Shown one piece after another: positions 1 through 5,270 of a stretch of DNA of 10,661 bases. Every line of letters begins with the position of its first letter. The first letter of the stretch is position 1. Source of the stretch: Muribaculaceae bacterium (GTDB lineage Bacteria > Bacteroidota > Bacteroidia > Bacteroidales > Muribaculaceae); assembly GCA_029060585.1 (NCBI GenBank), contig JAIDTS010000401.1:1-10661 (forward strand), read 5' to 3'. The position numbers and the translations under genes were made by a program. Under the pieces are notes generated by a model. The model did not search any database. It had not been told where the DNA came from and was given only the letters and a program-made list of their open reading frames with translations.

Positions 1-201
1 GGTTGTCACTATACGATGATTGTCGAAATCAATAGTACAGATGAATGGAGCCGCTGGAATCCTGTGTCCCTTTTCAGGTTCTTTATTTTTATCAGGAGCT
101 TCAGCTTGCAATGTAATGTCCGTTGTGTCAGACATCGCAAGTGTGTCAAAATGCCATAAACAATAAGTTACGGCAAAGAAGATTAAAACTATTTTTTTCA
201 T
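1..201 (-). CDS. small exported protein, N-terminal part (3' end beyond window)
   Basis: An open frame of 67 codons runs from an ATG at 201 down to the left edge without a stop, so the C-terminus is missing. It begins MKKIVLIFFAVTYCLW, a basic start followed by a hydrophobic stretch, which is a convincing export signal. The mature part is polar (DKNKEPEKGHR), followed by RIPAAPFICTIDFDNHRIV. That 'R.P.AP...ID...' pattern with alternating hydrophobic residues recalls short secreted beta-rich Bacteroidales proteins of the DUF3244 type, but this is only a resemblance. The gene lies 131 bp downstream of the TPR/HTH regulator on the same strand, and a -7-like box ends only 4 nt before the ATG. I infer that the regulator controls it. 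The function is unknown. Coding status is fairly secure because the signal peptide, promoter box and open frame agree. Confidence 0.7.
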   Translation of the reverse strand, partial: MKKIVLIFFAVTYCLWHFDTLAMSDTTDITLQAEAPDKNKEPEKGHRIPAAPFICTIDFDNHRIVTT

Positions 202-205
202 GCCG

Positions 206-213
206 CAAAGTTA
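206..213 (-). promoter_or_regulatory. -7 box TAACTTTG for the gene at 1-201
   Basis: On the minus strand this octamer matches the Bacteroidota -7 consensus TAnnTTTG exactly. It ends 4 nt before the ATG at 201, so transcription would start at or very near the start codon and the mRNA would be almost leaderless. I do not see a good TTG at the -33 distance (about 233-237), which would fit an activator-dependent promoter. A single octamer match can occur by chance. Confidence 0.45.
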
Positions 214-243
214 GTCACAAGGCAAGAAAAAACATAAAGTTTT

Positions 244-299
244 TGTTCGAAATGTGTTCGAAATGCTATTCAATATGCCTATAGAACATGTTCGAAATT
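244..299. repeat. three direct copies of TGTTCGAAAT, candidate operator
   Basis: TGTTCGAAATG occurs at 244-254 and again immediately at 255-265. TGTTCGAAATT follows at 289-299. The starts are 11 and 34 bp apart, close to one and three helical turns, so the copies lie on one face of the DNA. The third copy overlaps the palindrome GAACATGTTC (284-293), and each copy contains the palindrome TTCGAA. The block lies about 30-85 bp upstream of the -7 box of the gene at 201, where an activator would bind. The repeats are seen directly; the operator role and the regulator at 333-2060 as binder are inference. Confidence 0.5.
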
Positions 300-332
300 C
301 CGGTGTTTGTATGAATAGGTTATGTAAAGATT

Positions 333-2060
333 TTATAATGTGATGATTAACTTATCCAAAGAATCCAAGTCTATTTTATCTTCAGAAATCTTGTTGGCAA
401 GTGACCTTCGTTGCGATGAAATGGTATTTCTTCCCCGGGCAAGCAGTTTTGAAATATTCGTCGGGGTAATTCCGCATTTCATAAGCATTGCTACCTTGCG
501 CTCTGAAGGAGTAATATTCCCTTCAGTCAGCATGACAAGCCTCTTGTTGAAGCCTGGTGAAACTGTCTCTATAAGCTCCTCAATCCTATTCCATGTGTTT
601 TCTGAGTCAGCTATACATTTTTCATTTTTAATTTTATCTTTTAGTTCTTCAAGTATTTCAGAATTTACTATACCCTCCTCTATCAGTGAGTCTATCTTAT
701 TGTTCTTAAGTGCCGACATCCTATCAAGCAGCGTTTTCTTAATCTCGGCATAATCCTTTTCTTTATCTGTTGTTGATTCATTAAAAGCGGCATCTTCACA
801 AATGTTATATTTGGATTGATTGGTCTCCGTTTTTAGGCTTTCTGATATGTTGAGGATTTCCATGAAATCCGATTCTCTTCTGACTTTTATGAATTTTCGA
901 AATATGAAGACTATAACAGCGAGAAGAAGTAAAATAATAATTATTGACCCGGTCGCAAGCAATACATTTCTATAGCCGCGAGATTCCCTCTCCGCTTTTT
1001 CACGCTTCTTTACGTGAGTCAAATAATTGAAGCGTGAATTTTGCATGATTACTTGATCCGCCTCGTTCTGATCAAGATACTCTTCCACGCTTCTCTTATA
1101 TTCCGGCATGAGTCTTAATAATGTATCTTTGGGAACGTGATGACTCATCCTATCAGAAAAGATTACTTTGTAACCGGTCCGTTTATTATAAGGTGTATTC
1201 AGTAGTGTTAATTGACGTGCATACATATAGGCAGTGTCAAGTATACCTGCTTCGCGATATATCTCAGATGCGGCTGCCAAGCAGTATGGGATTGTGATTG
1301 AATCTACTAAAGATGGAAGAATACGTATTACATTGAGAGCTGAATCTATTGAGCCGGCATGTAGCAACATTGTGGCAAATTCGGTTTTAATAGTATATCT
1401 GTCATCTGGGGGAAGGTCAGAAGATAATCTCATCGCAATATTCATATGCTTTCGTGCCTTGTTTACATCATTTATATTTCGATAAGCTGATGATAGAAGA
1501 CCATGAGTGAAGGCTATTCCATTATCAATTCTATCAATTGTTGAATCTATATGCAAAGACTTCTCAAGATAATCTATCGCTGCAGACTCAAGCCTGAGAG
1601 TATGCAAAAGTCGTCCTGTCTGATTCAGCACCGTGCTTTTGAAACTAAGATACGCATCATCTTCCGGAATCTCGTCGAGGGATTTCTGGAAGAATTCGAG
1701 GGCTGTAGGATAGTCGCCGAGGTCGGAATAGACGCGGCCGCCGTAGTAGAGAGCCTCGGGATACAACCCTTCATTGCGGTGACGGTCGTAATAATCCACC
1801 AAGTCAAGGATGAGGGTGTCTGACGTGTGGGCGATATACGCCTTGTCGCGGCTCTTGATATGAAGAAGCCGGTAGCGGTTGAGGTCTTTCTCCGAAAGAC
1901 CCGTCTGATCGATTGAGGCAAGGCTGTCGATTGCGACCTCCGGTATGGAGTCGCAAAGCCTGTCGATTTCCTTAAACCTCGCGTCAAGTCCCGATCCGCC
2001 CCCACAGGAGCAGACCGCAAAAAGGCATAAGCCCAATATGATGATATTCCTGATTCCCAT
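333..2060 (-). CDS. membrane-spanning TPR / helix-turn-helix transcriptional regulator
   Basis: This 575-residue protein is a probable one-component transmembrane regulator. Residues 1-19 are a hydrophobic export signal ending in VCSC and followed by GGGSG, so C19 may be a lipidated cysteine. At least five TPR-like helix pairs follow, at about 101-132, 145-173, 184-214, 224-251 and 260-287; the clearest contains PEALYYGGRVYSDLGDYPTA. A basic segment (350-364) precedes one membrane helix (about 366-388) and then FRKFIKVRR, which places the TPRs outside and the C-terminus inside the cytoplasm. The C-terminal 60 residues, from TPSERKVAMLMKCGITPTNI to ISSQRRSLANKI, form a LuxR-like helix-turn-helix. 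Bacteroidales encode many such TPR-TM-HTH proteins, often beside small secreted proteins, and one lies downstream here. The ligand is unknown. GC content falls from about 55% in the first ~140 codons to about 37% in the rest, although the frame stays open. Confidence 0.85.
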   Translation of the reverse strand: MGIRNIIILGLCLFAVCSCGGGSGLDARFKEIDRLCDSIPEVAIDSLASIDQTGLSEKDLNRYRLLHIKSRDKAYIAHTSDTLILDLVDYYDRHRNEGLYPEALYYGGRVYSDLGDYPTALEFFQKSLDEIPEDDAYLSFKSTVLNQTGRLLHTLRLESAAIDYLEKSLHIDSTIDRIDNGIAFTHGLLSSAYRNINDVNKARKHMNIAMRLSSDLPPDDRYTIKTEFATMLLHAGSIDSALNVIRILPSLVDSITIPYCLAAASEIYREAGILDTAYMYARQLTLLNTPYNKRTGYKVIFSDRMSHHVPKDTLLRLMPEYKRSVEEYLDQNEADQVIMQNSRFNYLTHVKKREKAERESRGYRNVLLATGSIIIILLLLAVIVFIFRKFIKVRRESDFMEILNISESLKTETNQSKYNICEDAAFNESTTDKEKDYAEIKKTLLDRMSALKNNKIDSLIEEGIVNSEILEELKDKIKNEKCIADSENTWNRIEELIETVSPGFNKRLVMLTEGNITPSERKVAMLMKCGITPTNISKLLARGRNTISSQRRSLANKISEDKIDLDSLDKLIITL

Positions 2061-2079
2061 CTTGAAACAATTCCGACTG

Positions 2080-2087
2080 CAAAATTA
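2080..2087 (-). promoter_or_regulatory. -7 box TAATTTTG for the TPR/HTH regulator
   Basis: The minus-strand octamer TAATTTTG matches TAnnTTTG and would give a leader of roughly 15 nt before the ATG at 2060. The expected -33 region falls inside the 12-bp inverted repeat at 2090-2115. The nearest TTTG (2103-2106) leaves a 15-bp spacer, shorter than the usual 19-21, so the -33 element is doubtful. Confidence 0.5.
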
Positions 2088-2089
2088 AT

Positions 2090-2115
2090 AAAAATTTCTT
2101 TCCAAAGAAATTTTT
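2090..2115. promoter_or_regulatory. 12-bp perfect inverted repeat upstream of the regulator promoter
   Basis: AAAAATTTCTTT (2090-2101) and AAAGAAATTTTT (2104-2115) are exact reverse complements separated by CC. The repeat ends two bases from the -7 box of the regulator gene and covers its -33 region. This is a position where a bound dimer would block or recruit polymerase. It lies upstream of the transcription start, so it is a DNA site rather than an RNA hairpin. The inverted repeat is certain; the operator role, possibly autoregulation, is inference. Confidence 0.5.
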
Positions 2116-2137
2116 CCACCCCATATAGCCCAAGATA

Positions 2138-2191
2138 GGAGGGGAGAGCTCCAGCTCTCCCCCGTGCCGGCACCGCTTACCGATGCCAGCC
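2138..2191. repeat. 54-bp palindromic dispersed repeat, copy 1
   Basis: The copy begins with GGGGAGAGCT-CC-AGCTCTCCCC (2141-2162), a perfect 10-bp inverted repeat. A second stem follows at 2169-2187 with loop CTTAC. Its one mismatch (C2173/A2183) becomes a G-U pair if the minus strand is transcribed. It matches copy 2 at 50 of 54 positions, and the shared similarity extends left through AAGAT. The copy lies between two divergent genes, so it is not at the 3' end of either. The two-stem, GC-rich layout resembles REP-type elements; no transposase is present in the window. Confidence 0.8.
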
Positions 2192-2259
2192 AAAATCAAG
2201 ACTTTTTCAATCTTTGTTTAGAACGTTGAGTCTGAATTATGAGACGGTGACTAATTTGA

Positions 2260-2291
2260 TTTGGATATTAAGATAGTTTTTATTATCTTTG
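2260..2291 (+). promoter_or_regulatory. promoter of the toxin-antitoxin pair (TTTG-N20-TATCTTTG)
   Basis: A -33 element TTTG (2260-2263) and a -7 element TATCTTTG (2284-2291) are separated by 20 bp, which matches the Bacteroidota housekeeping promoter in both boxes and spacing. Initiation would occur near 2296-2298, about 14 nt before the ATG at 2311. It is the best promoter match in the window. Confidence 0.7.
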
Positions 2292-2310
2292 TAAAATAAA
2301 CAAGACCGAT

Positions 2311-2523
2311 ATGGAAGCAAGAACATTGACGCCAGTTCAAGAAGATCTTTTAAGAATGTTTGCATTTGATCATTCTGACAGTTTCGCTTTAGAAATAAAA
2401 AAAGTACTTAATAAGTTCCTCCTCAAAAAAATTGATGAGGAGACTTCTCGTCTTTGGGAGGAGGGATTCTATGATCAAGCTCGGTTGGATGAATTGAGAT
2501 ATAAAGACTTTCATCAGAAATAA
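2311..2523 (+). CDS. putative antitoxin of a PIN-domain toxin-antitoxin pair
   Basis: This 70-residue protein begins MEARTLTPVQEDLLRMFAF and is almost entirely charged helix, with an acidic tail around EEGFYDQARLDELRYKDFHQ. I see no clear ribbon-helix-helix or AbrB fold. Its 'LTPVQ..LL.MF' opening matches, from memory, short Bacteroidales proteins encoded just upstream of PIN toxins, some of them misleadingly labelled dehydrogenase. The stop is 3 bp before the PIN start, so the two are surely cotranscribed, with the antitoxin first as is usual. It probably binds and masks the toxin; whether it also binds its own promoter cannot be judged. Base composition is AT-rich compared with the metabolic genes to the right. 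The call depends mainly on gene order and size. Confidence 0.7.
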   Translation: MEARTLTPVQEDLLRMFAFDHSDSFALEIKKVLNKFLLKKIDEETSRLWEEGFYDQARLDELRYKDFHQK

Positions 2524-2526
2524 GTT

Positions 2527-2943
2527 ATGGACCGACTTGTGCTTGATACCAATTCTCTAATTCAATCACTACCTGTCAAGAGTCAGTATCATGATTTATG
2601 GATATCATTATTTGATGGTAGAAATATTCTCTGCGTCTCTAATGAAATTTTAGAGGAATATGAGGAAGTTATTCAAAGAAATATTAGTGGAATTTTGGCT
2701 GCCCGCGTGATTTCTGCTATACTGACCAATGAATACACTTCGCTTATTACTCCATATTTTCATTTCAATTTGATACAATCTGATGATGATGACAATAAAT
2801 TCGTTGATTGTGCCGTCTGTGGTAGTGCTAAATTTATTGTTACAGAAGATCATCATTTTAACATATTAAGAAACATATCATTCCCTAAAGTAGATATTTG
2901 TTCGTTAGATGACATGATGAAAATATTGAGAAGTGGTGAATGA
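2527..2943 (+). CDS. PIN-domain ribonuclease toxin
   Basis: At 138 residues this is a complete single-domain PIN protein. The metal-binding acidic residues of the family are visible: D7 in LVLDTNSLI, E40 and E43/E44 in SNEILEEYEEV, the cluster DDDDNKFVD (D86-D89 and D94), and D108 in IVTEDHHF. The pattern fits the 'putative toxin-antitoxin system toxin component, PIN family' group (COG1569 type), whose members are Mg2+-dependent RNA endonucleases. The intact motifs suggest an active enzyme; the RNA target is unknown. It is the second gene of a two-gene unit with the small protein upstream. Codon use is strongly AT-rich; one 60-bp stretch from 2641 is 27% GC by hand count. The pair sits between two copies of a palindromic repeat, which fits acquisition as a cassette. 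Confidence 0.88.
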   Translation: MDRLVLDTNSLIQSLPVKSQYHDLWISLFDGRNILCVSNEILEEYEEVIQRNISGILAARVISAILTNEYTSLITPYFHFNLIQSDDDDNKFVDCAVCGSAKFIVTEDHHFNILRNISFPKVDICSLDDMMKILRSGE

Positions 2944-2991
2944 CATATACTCCTTTTCGGAAAAAGCTACATTTTACTCAAGACCGAAGAT

Positions 2992-3045
2992 GGAGGGGAG
3001 AGCTCCAGCTCTCCCCCGCACCGGCATCGCTTACCGATGCCATCC
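2992..3045. repeat. 54-bp palindromic dispersed repeat, copy 2
   Basis: This is the same element as at 2138-2191, in the same orientation, preceded by AAGAT in both copies. The first stem is GGGGAGAGCT/AGCTCTCCCC (2995-3016). The second is GGCATCG-CTTAC-CGATGCC (3023-3041), which pairs perfectly here. It lies between the convergent 3' ends of the PIN toxin (stop 48 bp away) and bioD (stop 5 bp away). Here it could also serve as a two-way transcription barrier, although no T-run follows either stem. Confidence 0.8.
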
Positions 3046-3049
3046 TATT

Positions 3050-3673
3050 TTAATTCATTTCGCTAAATCCAGCTGACGGGAAATGCTTTTTTAGATATAT
3101 CTTCAGGTATTCGATGGTGTCACGGCAGATGACGGGGTCTTTGTCGAAATGATGGTTGTAGACCACTTCTGCCAACTCGATACCATATTTCTCTATGGCA
3201 AACAGGGTAAGGAGCGTATGGCTGATCGATCCTAACTGGCCGTTGGTGACTACTATTGCCGGCAACCGATGGTCGCAGATATAGTCGATGGTTAAATATT
3301 CTCCCTCCAACGGCACCATTATGCCTCCTGCTCCTTCAATCAGAACTACATCATAGCGGGATTCGAGGATCTCGGTTGCTTTCCGGATACCGTCGAAGTC
3401 AATCGGTCTTTTGTCGATCTTCGAGGCCAAGTCGGGTGAGCAAGGATAGGAAAATATCTCCGGAGCCGTCAGCATATCTATGTCTTCCTGTGTCTTTTCA
3501 ATTCCCATTATCTTGCGGTGTACGTCGATATCCTCGCTGTAGCCGATATTGCCTGTCTGTATGAACTTCTGCGTTATTACGCTTTTCCCTTCTTCAATAT
3601 ATCTTCGGGCAAGCCATCCGGTGGCCCAGCTTTTACCCACATCCGTCCCGATACCTGTCACAAAATACTTCAT
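3050..3673 (-). CDS. bioD: dethiobiotin synthetase
   Basis: BioD is a cytoplasmic ATP-dependent carboxylase that closes the ureido ring of 7,8-diaminopelargonate to give dethiobiotin, the penultimate step of biotin synthesis. The protein starts MKYFVTGIGTDVGKS, with the P-loop GIGTDVGKS at residues 7-15. It also contains VLIEGAGGIMVPL, the family's EGAGG..VP substrate loop, and VVTNGQLGSISHTLLT, followed by YNHHF near the nucleotide-base site. At 207 residues it is a little shorter than E. coli BioD (about 225) and looks complete. An in-frame ATG 18 nt upstream (3691) lies within an ATAATGCAT repeat and adds only HYNQI, so I take 3673 as the start. No other bio gene is in the window, and a strong hairpin separates it from glyA. 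I found no TAnnTTTG box on the minus strand just upstream. Confidence 0.93.
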   Translation of the reverse strand: MKYFVTGIGTDVGKSWATGWLARRYIEEGKSVITQKFIQTGNIGYSEDIDVHRKIMGIEKTQEDIDMLTAPEIFSYPCSPDLASKIDKRPIDFDGIRKATEILESRYDVVLIEGAGGIMVPLEGEYLTIDYICDHRLPAIVVTNGQLGSISHTLLTLFAIEKYGIELAEVVYNHHFDKDPVICRDTIEYLKIYLKKHFPSAGFSEMN

Positions 3674-3682
3674 AATTTGGTT

Positions 3683-3715
3683 ATAATGCATAATTCATAA
3701 TTCTTAATGCATAAT
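3683..3715. repeat. ATAATGCATAATT-type repeat upstream of bioD
   Basis: A short AT-rich block has two copies of AATGCATAAT separated by ATTCATAATTCTT-like sequence. It is the same family as the blocks at 3842-3899 and 9895-9929. All three lie in spacers and none lies inside a gene body. Confidence 0.55.
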
Positions 3716-3798
3716 CTTTTGTCTCTGTAATCAATGCACTTAAGAACCTATGATAATATGCGTTTGATCTGATAAGAAATTTGTATAAAAGTATATTG

Positions 3799-3834
3799 CA
3801 GTAAAGCCACGGCTCATATGCCGTGGCTTTACTG
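3799..3834 (-). terminator. strong hairpin, probable terminator of the nqr-glyA unit
   Basis: CAGTAAAGCCACGGC (3799-3813) and GCCGTGGCTTTACTG (3820-3834) are exact reverse complements around a 6-nt loop, a perfect 15-bp stem. It lies 67 bp past the glyA stop and 126 bp before the bioD ATG. Read on the minus strand it is followed by CAATATACTTTTATAC, a weak T-rich tract. The stem is certain. Termination on the minus strand is the most likely role because the genes on both sides read that way. Confidence 0.65.
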
Positions 3835-3841
3835 TCGTCTA

Positions 3842-3899
3842 TAATTATGAATAATGCATTATGACTTGCTTTAGCTTGGGCGTAGCCAATTATGCATTG
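3842..3899. repeat. intergenic repeat with AATTATGCATT ends
   Basis: Between the hairpin and the glyA stop lies TAATTATGAATAATGCATTATG, split here as 3842-3863, then a GC-richer middle including GCTTGGGCGTAGCC, then AATTATGCATT (3888-3898). Copies of TATGCAT/ATGCATTA at both ends around a unique middle give it the look of a small degenerate mobile repeat. It almost touches the glyA stop codon. I see no coding potential. Confidence 0.45.
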
Positions 3900-3900
3900 A

Positions 3901-5181
3901 TCAATAAGCGAACATCGGATAGTCGTTCATCATCTCGTTGACTTCGCGACGCACGTTGGCGATCTCCTCCTCGTTGTCGGCGTTGCTGAGCACACGGTCG
4001 ATCAGCTCAGCTATCTTCACCATAAGGTCTTCCTTTGCTCCGCGGGTAGTGATGGCCGCCGTGCCGAAACGTAGGCCGGAGGTGAGGAACGGGCTGCGGG
4101 AGTCGTAGGGCACCATATTCTTGTTTGCCGTGATGTCCGCCTCCACAAGCACGCGTTCCGCCTTCTTGCCGCTCATGTCGGGGAATTTAGTACGGAGGTC
4201 GACGAGCATGCAGTGGTTGTCGGTTCCGTTTGAGATGATCTTATATCCGCGCTTCGAAAGTTCCTCGGCAAGCACCTTGGCGTTTTTCTGCACCTGGAGG
4301 GCATATTCCTTCCATTCCGGCTGAAGAGCCTCGCCGAATGCGACCGCTTTTGCCGCGATGACGTGCTCGAGCGGCCCACCCTGCACTCCGGGGAAGACCG
4401 CGCTGTCGAGAAGCGCCGACATCTTCTTTATCTCCCCCTTAGGAGTCTTCTTGCCCCAGGGATTGTCAAAGTCCTTGCCCATGAGGATCATGCCGCCGCG
4501 AGGGCCTCTGAGGGTCTTGTGTGTGGTTGTAGTGACGATATGGGCGTGCTTCACAGGATTCTCAAGAAGTCCGGCTGCGATCAGTCCGGCAGGATGTGCC
4601 ATATCTACCATGAAGATTGCGCCGATCTCGTCGGCGAGCTTGCGGATGCGGGCATAGTCCCACTCGCGGCTGTATGCGCTCGCGCCGGCGATGATGAGTT
4701 TCGGACGCTCAGCGCGGGCCTTTTCCTCCATCTCCTCATAGTTGACGCGGCCGTCTTCCTCTTTCACGGTGTAGCTGATGGGCTCGAACACCAGACCTGA
4801 GAAGTTGACGGGGCTTCCGTGGCTCAGATGGCCTCCATGGCTGAGGTCCATGCCCATGAACTTGTCGCCCGGCTGGAGGCAAGCCATGAAGACAGCCATG
4901 TTAGCCTGTGCTCCGGAGTGGGGCTGCACGTTGACCCATTCAGCGTCGAAGAGCTTCTTGGCACGCTCGATGGCTACATTTTCCGCTTCATCTACTACCT
5001 GGCAGCCGCCGTAATAGCGCTTGCCAGGATAACCCTCGGCATACTTGTTTGTCAGGCAGCTCCCCATCGCGCGCATCACTTCGTCGCTGACGAAGTTCTC
5101 GCTTGCGATAAGCTCGATGCCGCGACGCTGACGAAGGTGTTCGCGGTCTATGATATCGAATATCTCGTTGTCTCTTTTCAT
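3901..5181 (-). CDS. glyA: serine hydroxymethyltransferase
   Basis: GlyA is a cytoplasmic PLP enzyme that converts serine and tetrahydrofolate to glycine and 5,10-methylene-tetrahydrofolate, the main one-carbon source. The 426 residues are full length for the family (E. coli 417). Landmarks are [10 protein letters not shown] (23-32), the folate-side [15 protein letters not shown] (45-59), SHGGHLSHG (114-122), [13 protein letters not shown] (190-202, with D193 and H196 contacting PLP), and [15 protein letters not shown] (216-230), whose K222 forms the internal aldimine. The C-terminal domain has [22 protein letters not shown]. Nothing is truncated or altered. It lies 89 bp downstream of nqrF on the same strand with only a short tandem repeat between, so read-through from nqr is possible. 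I found no convincing -7 box of its own. Confidence 0.97.
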   Translation of the reverse strand: MKRDNEIFDIIDREHLRQRRGIELIASENFVSDEVMRAMGSCLTNKYAEGYPGKRYYGGCQVVDEAENVAIERAKKLFDAEWVNVQPHSGAQANMAVFMACLQPGDKFMGMDLSHGGHLSHGSPVNFSGLVFEPISYTVKEEDGRVNYEEMEEKARAERPKLIIAGASAYSREWDYARIRKLADEIGAIFMVDMAHPAGLIAAGLLENPVKHAHIVTTTTHKTLRGPRGGMILMGKDFDNPWGKKTPKGEIKKMSALLDSAVFPGVQGGPLEHVIAAKAVAFGEALQPEWKEYALQVQKNAKVLAEELSKRGYKIISNGTDNHCMLVDLRTKFPDMSGKKAERVLVEADITANKNMVPYDSRSPFLTSGLRFGTAAITTRGAKEDLMVKIAELIDRVLSNADNEEEIANVRREVNEMMNDYPMFAY

Positions 5182-5215
5182 AATTGCAAATGCTTAGTTT
5201 TTATAAAAGGGATAT

Positions 5216-5260
5216 AAAGTCTTTAAGATCCTTAAGGTCTTTAAAGTCCTTAAAGTCCTT
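5216..5260. repeat. five tandem 9-bp units, consensus AAAGTCCTT
   Basis: The units are AAAGTCTTT, AAGATCCTT, AAGGTCTTT, AAAGTCCTT and AAAGTCCTT, contiguous, and they end 10 bp before the nqrF stop codon's complement at 5271. Each unit is roughly self-complementary (AAR...YTT), so several alternative hairpins are possible. The block fills most of the nqrF-glyA spacer. It is outside any reading frame I can support. Confidence 0.75.
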
Positions 5261-5270
5261 AAATAAAATT

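Noticed and set aside
340..753. Plus-strand open frame (137 codons) opposite the 3' end of the regulator
   Set aside because: It is a serine-rich, low-complexity product on the reverse of the helix-turn-helix coding region, with no promoter or motif.
1625..2173. Second minus-strand frame overlapping the 5' part of the regulator gene
   Set aside because: It is an arginine/serine-rich translation in the wrong frame of the GC-rich part, and it runs through the 54-bp repeat and the promoter. The regulator frame has the signal peptide and TPRs.
2138..2191. Repeat copy 1 as a transcription terminator
   Set aside because: It lies between two divergent gene starts and no T-run follows either stem, so there is no transcript end for it to serve.
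3674..3691. Upstream ATG extending bioD by six residues
   Set aside because: The ATG is part of an ATAATGCAT repeat, and BioD proteins begin right at the segment leading to the P-loop, which the ATG at 3673 gives.
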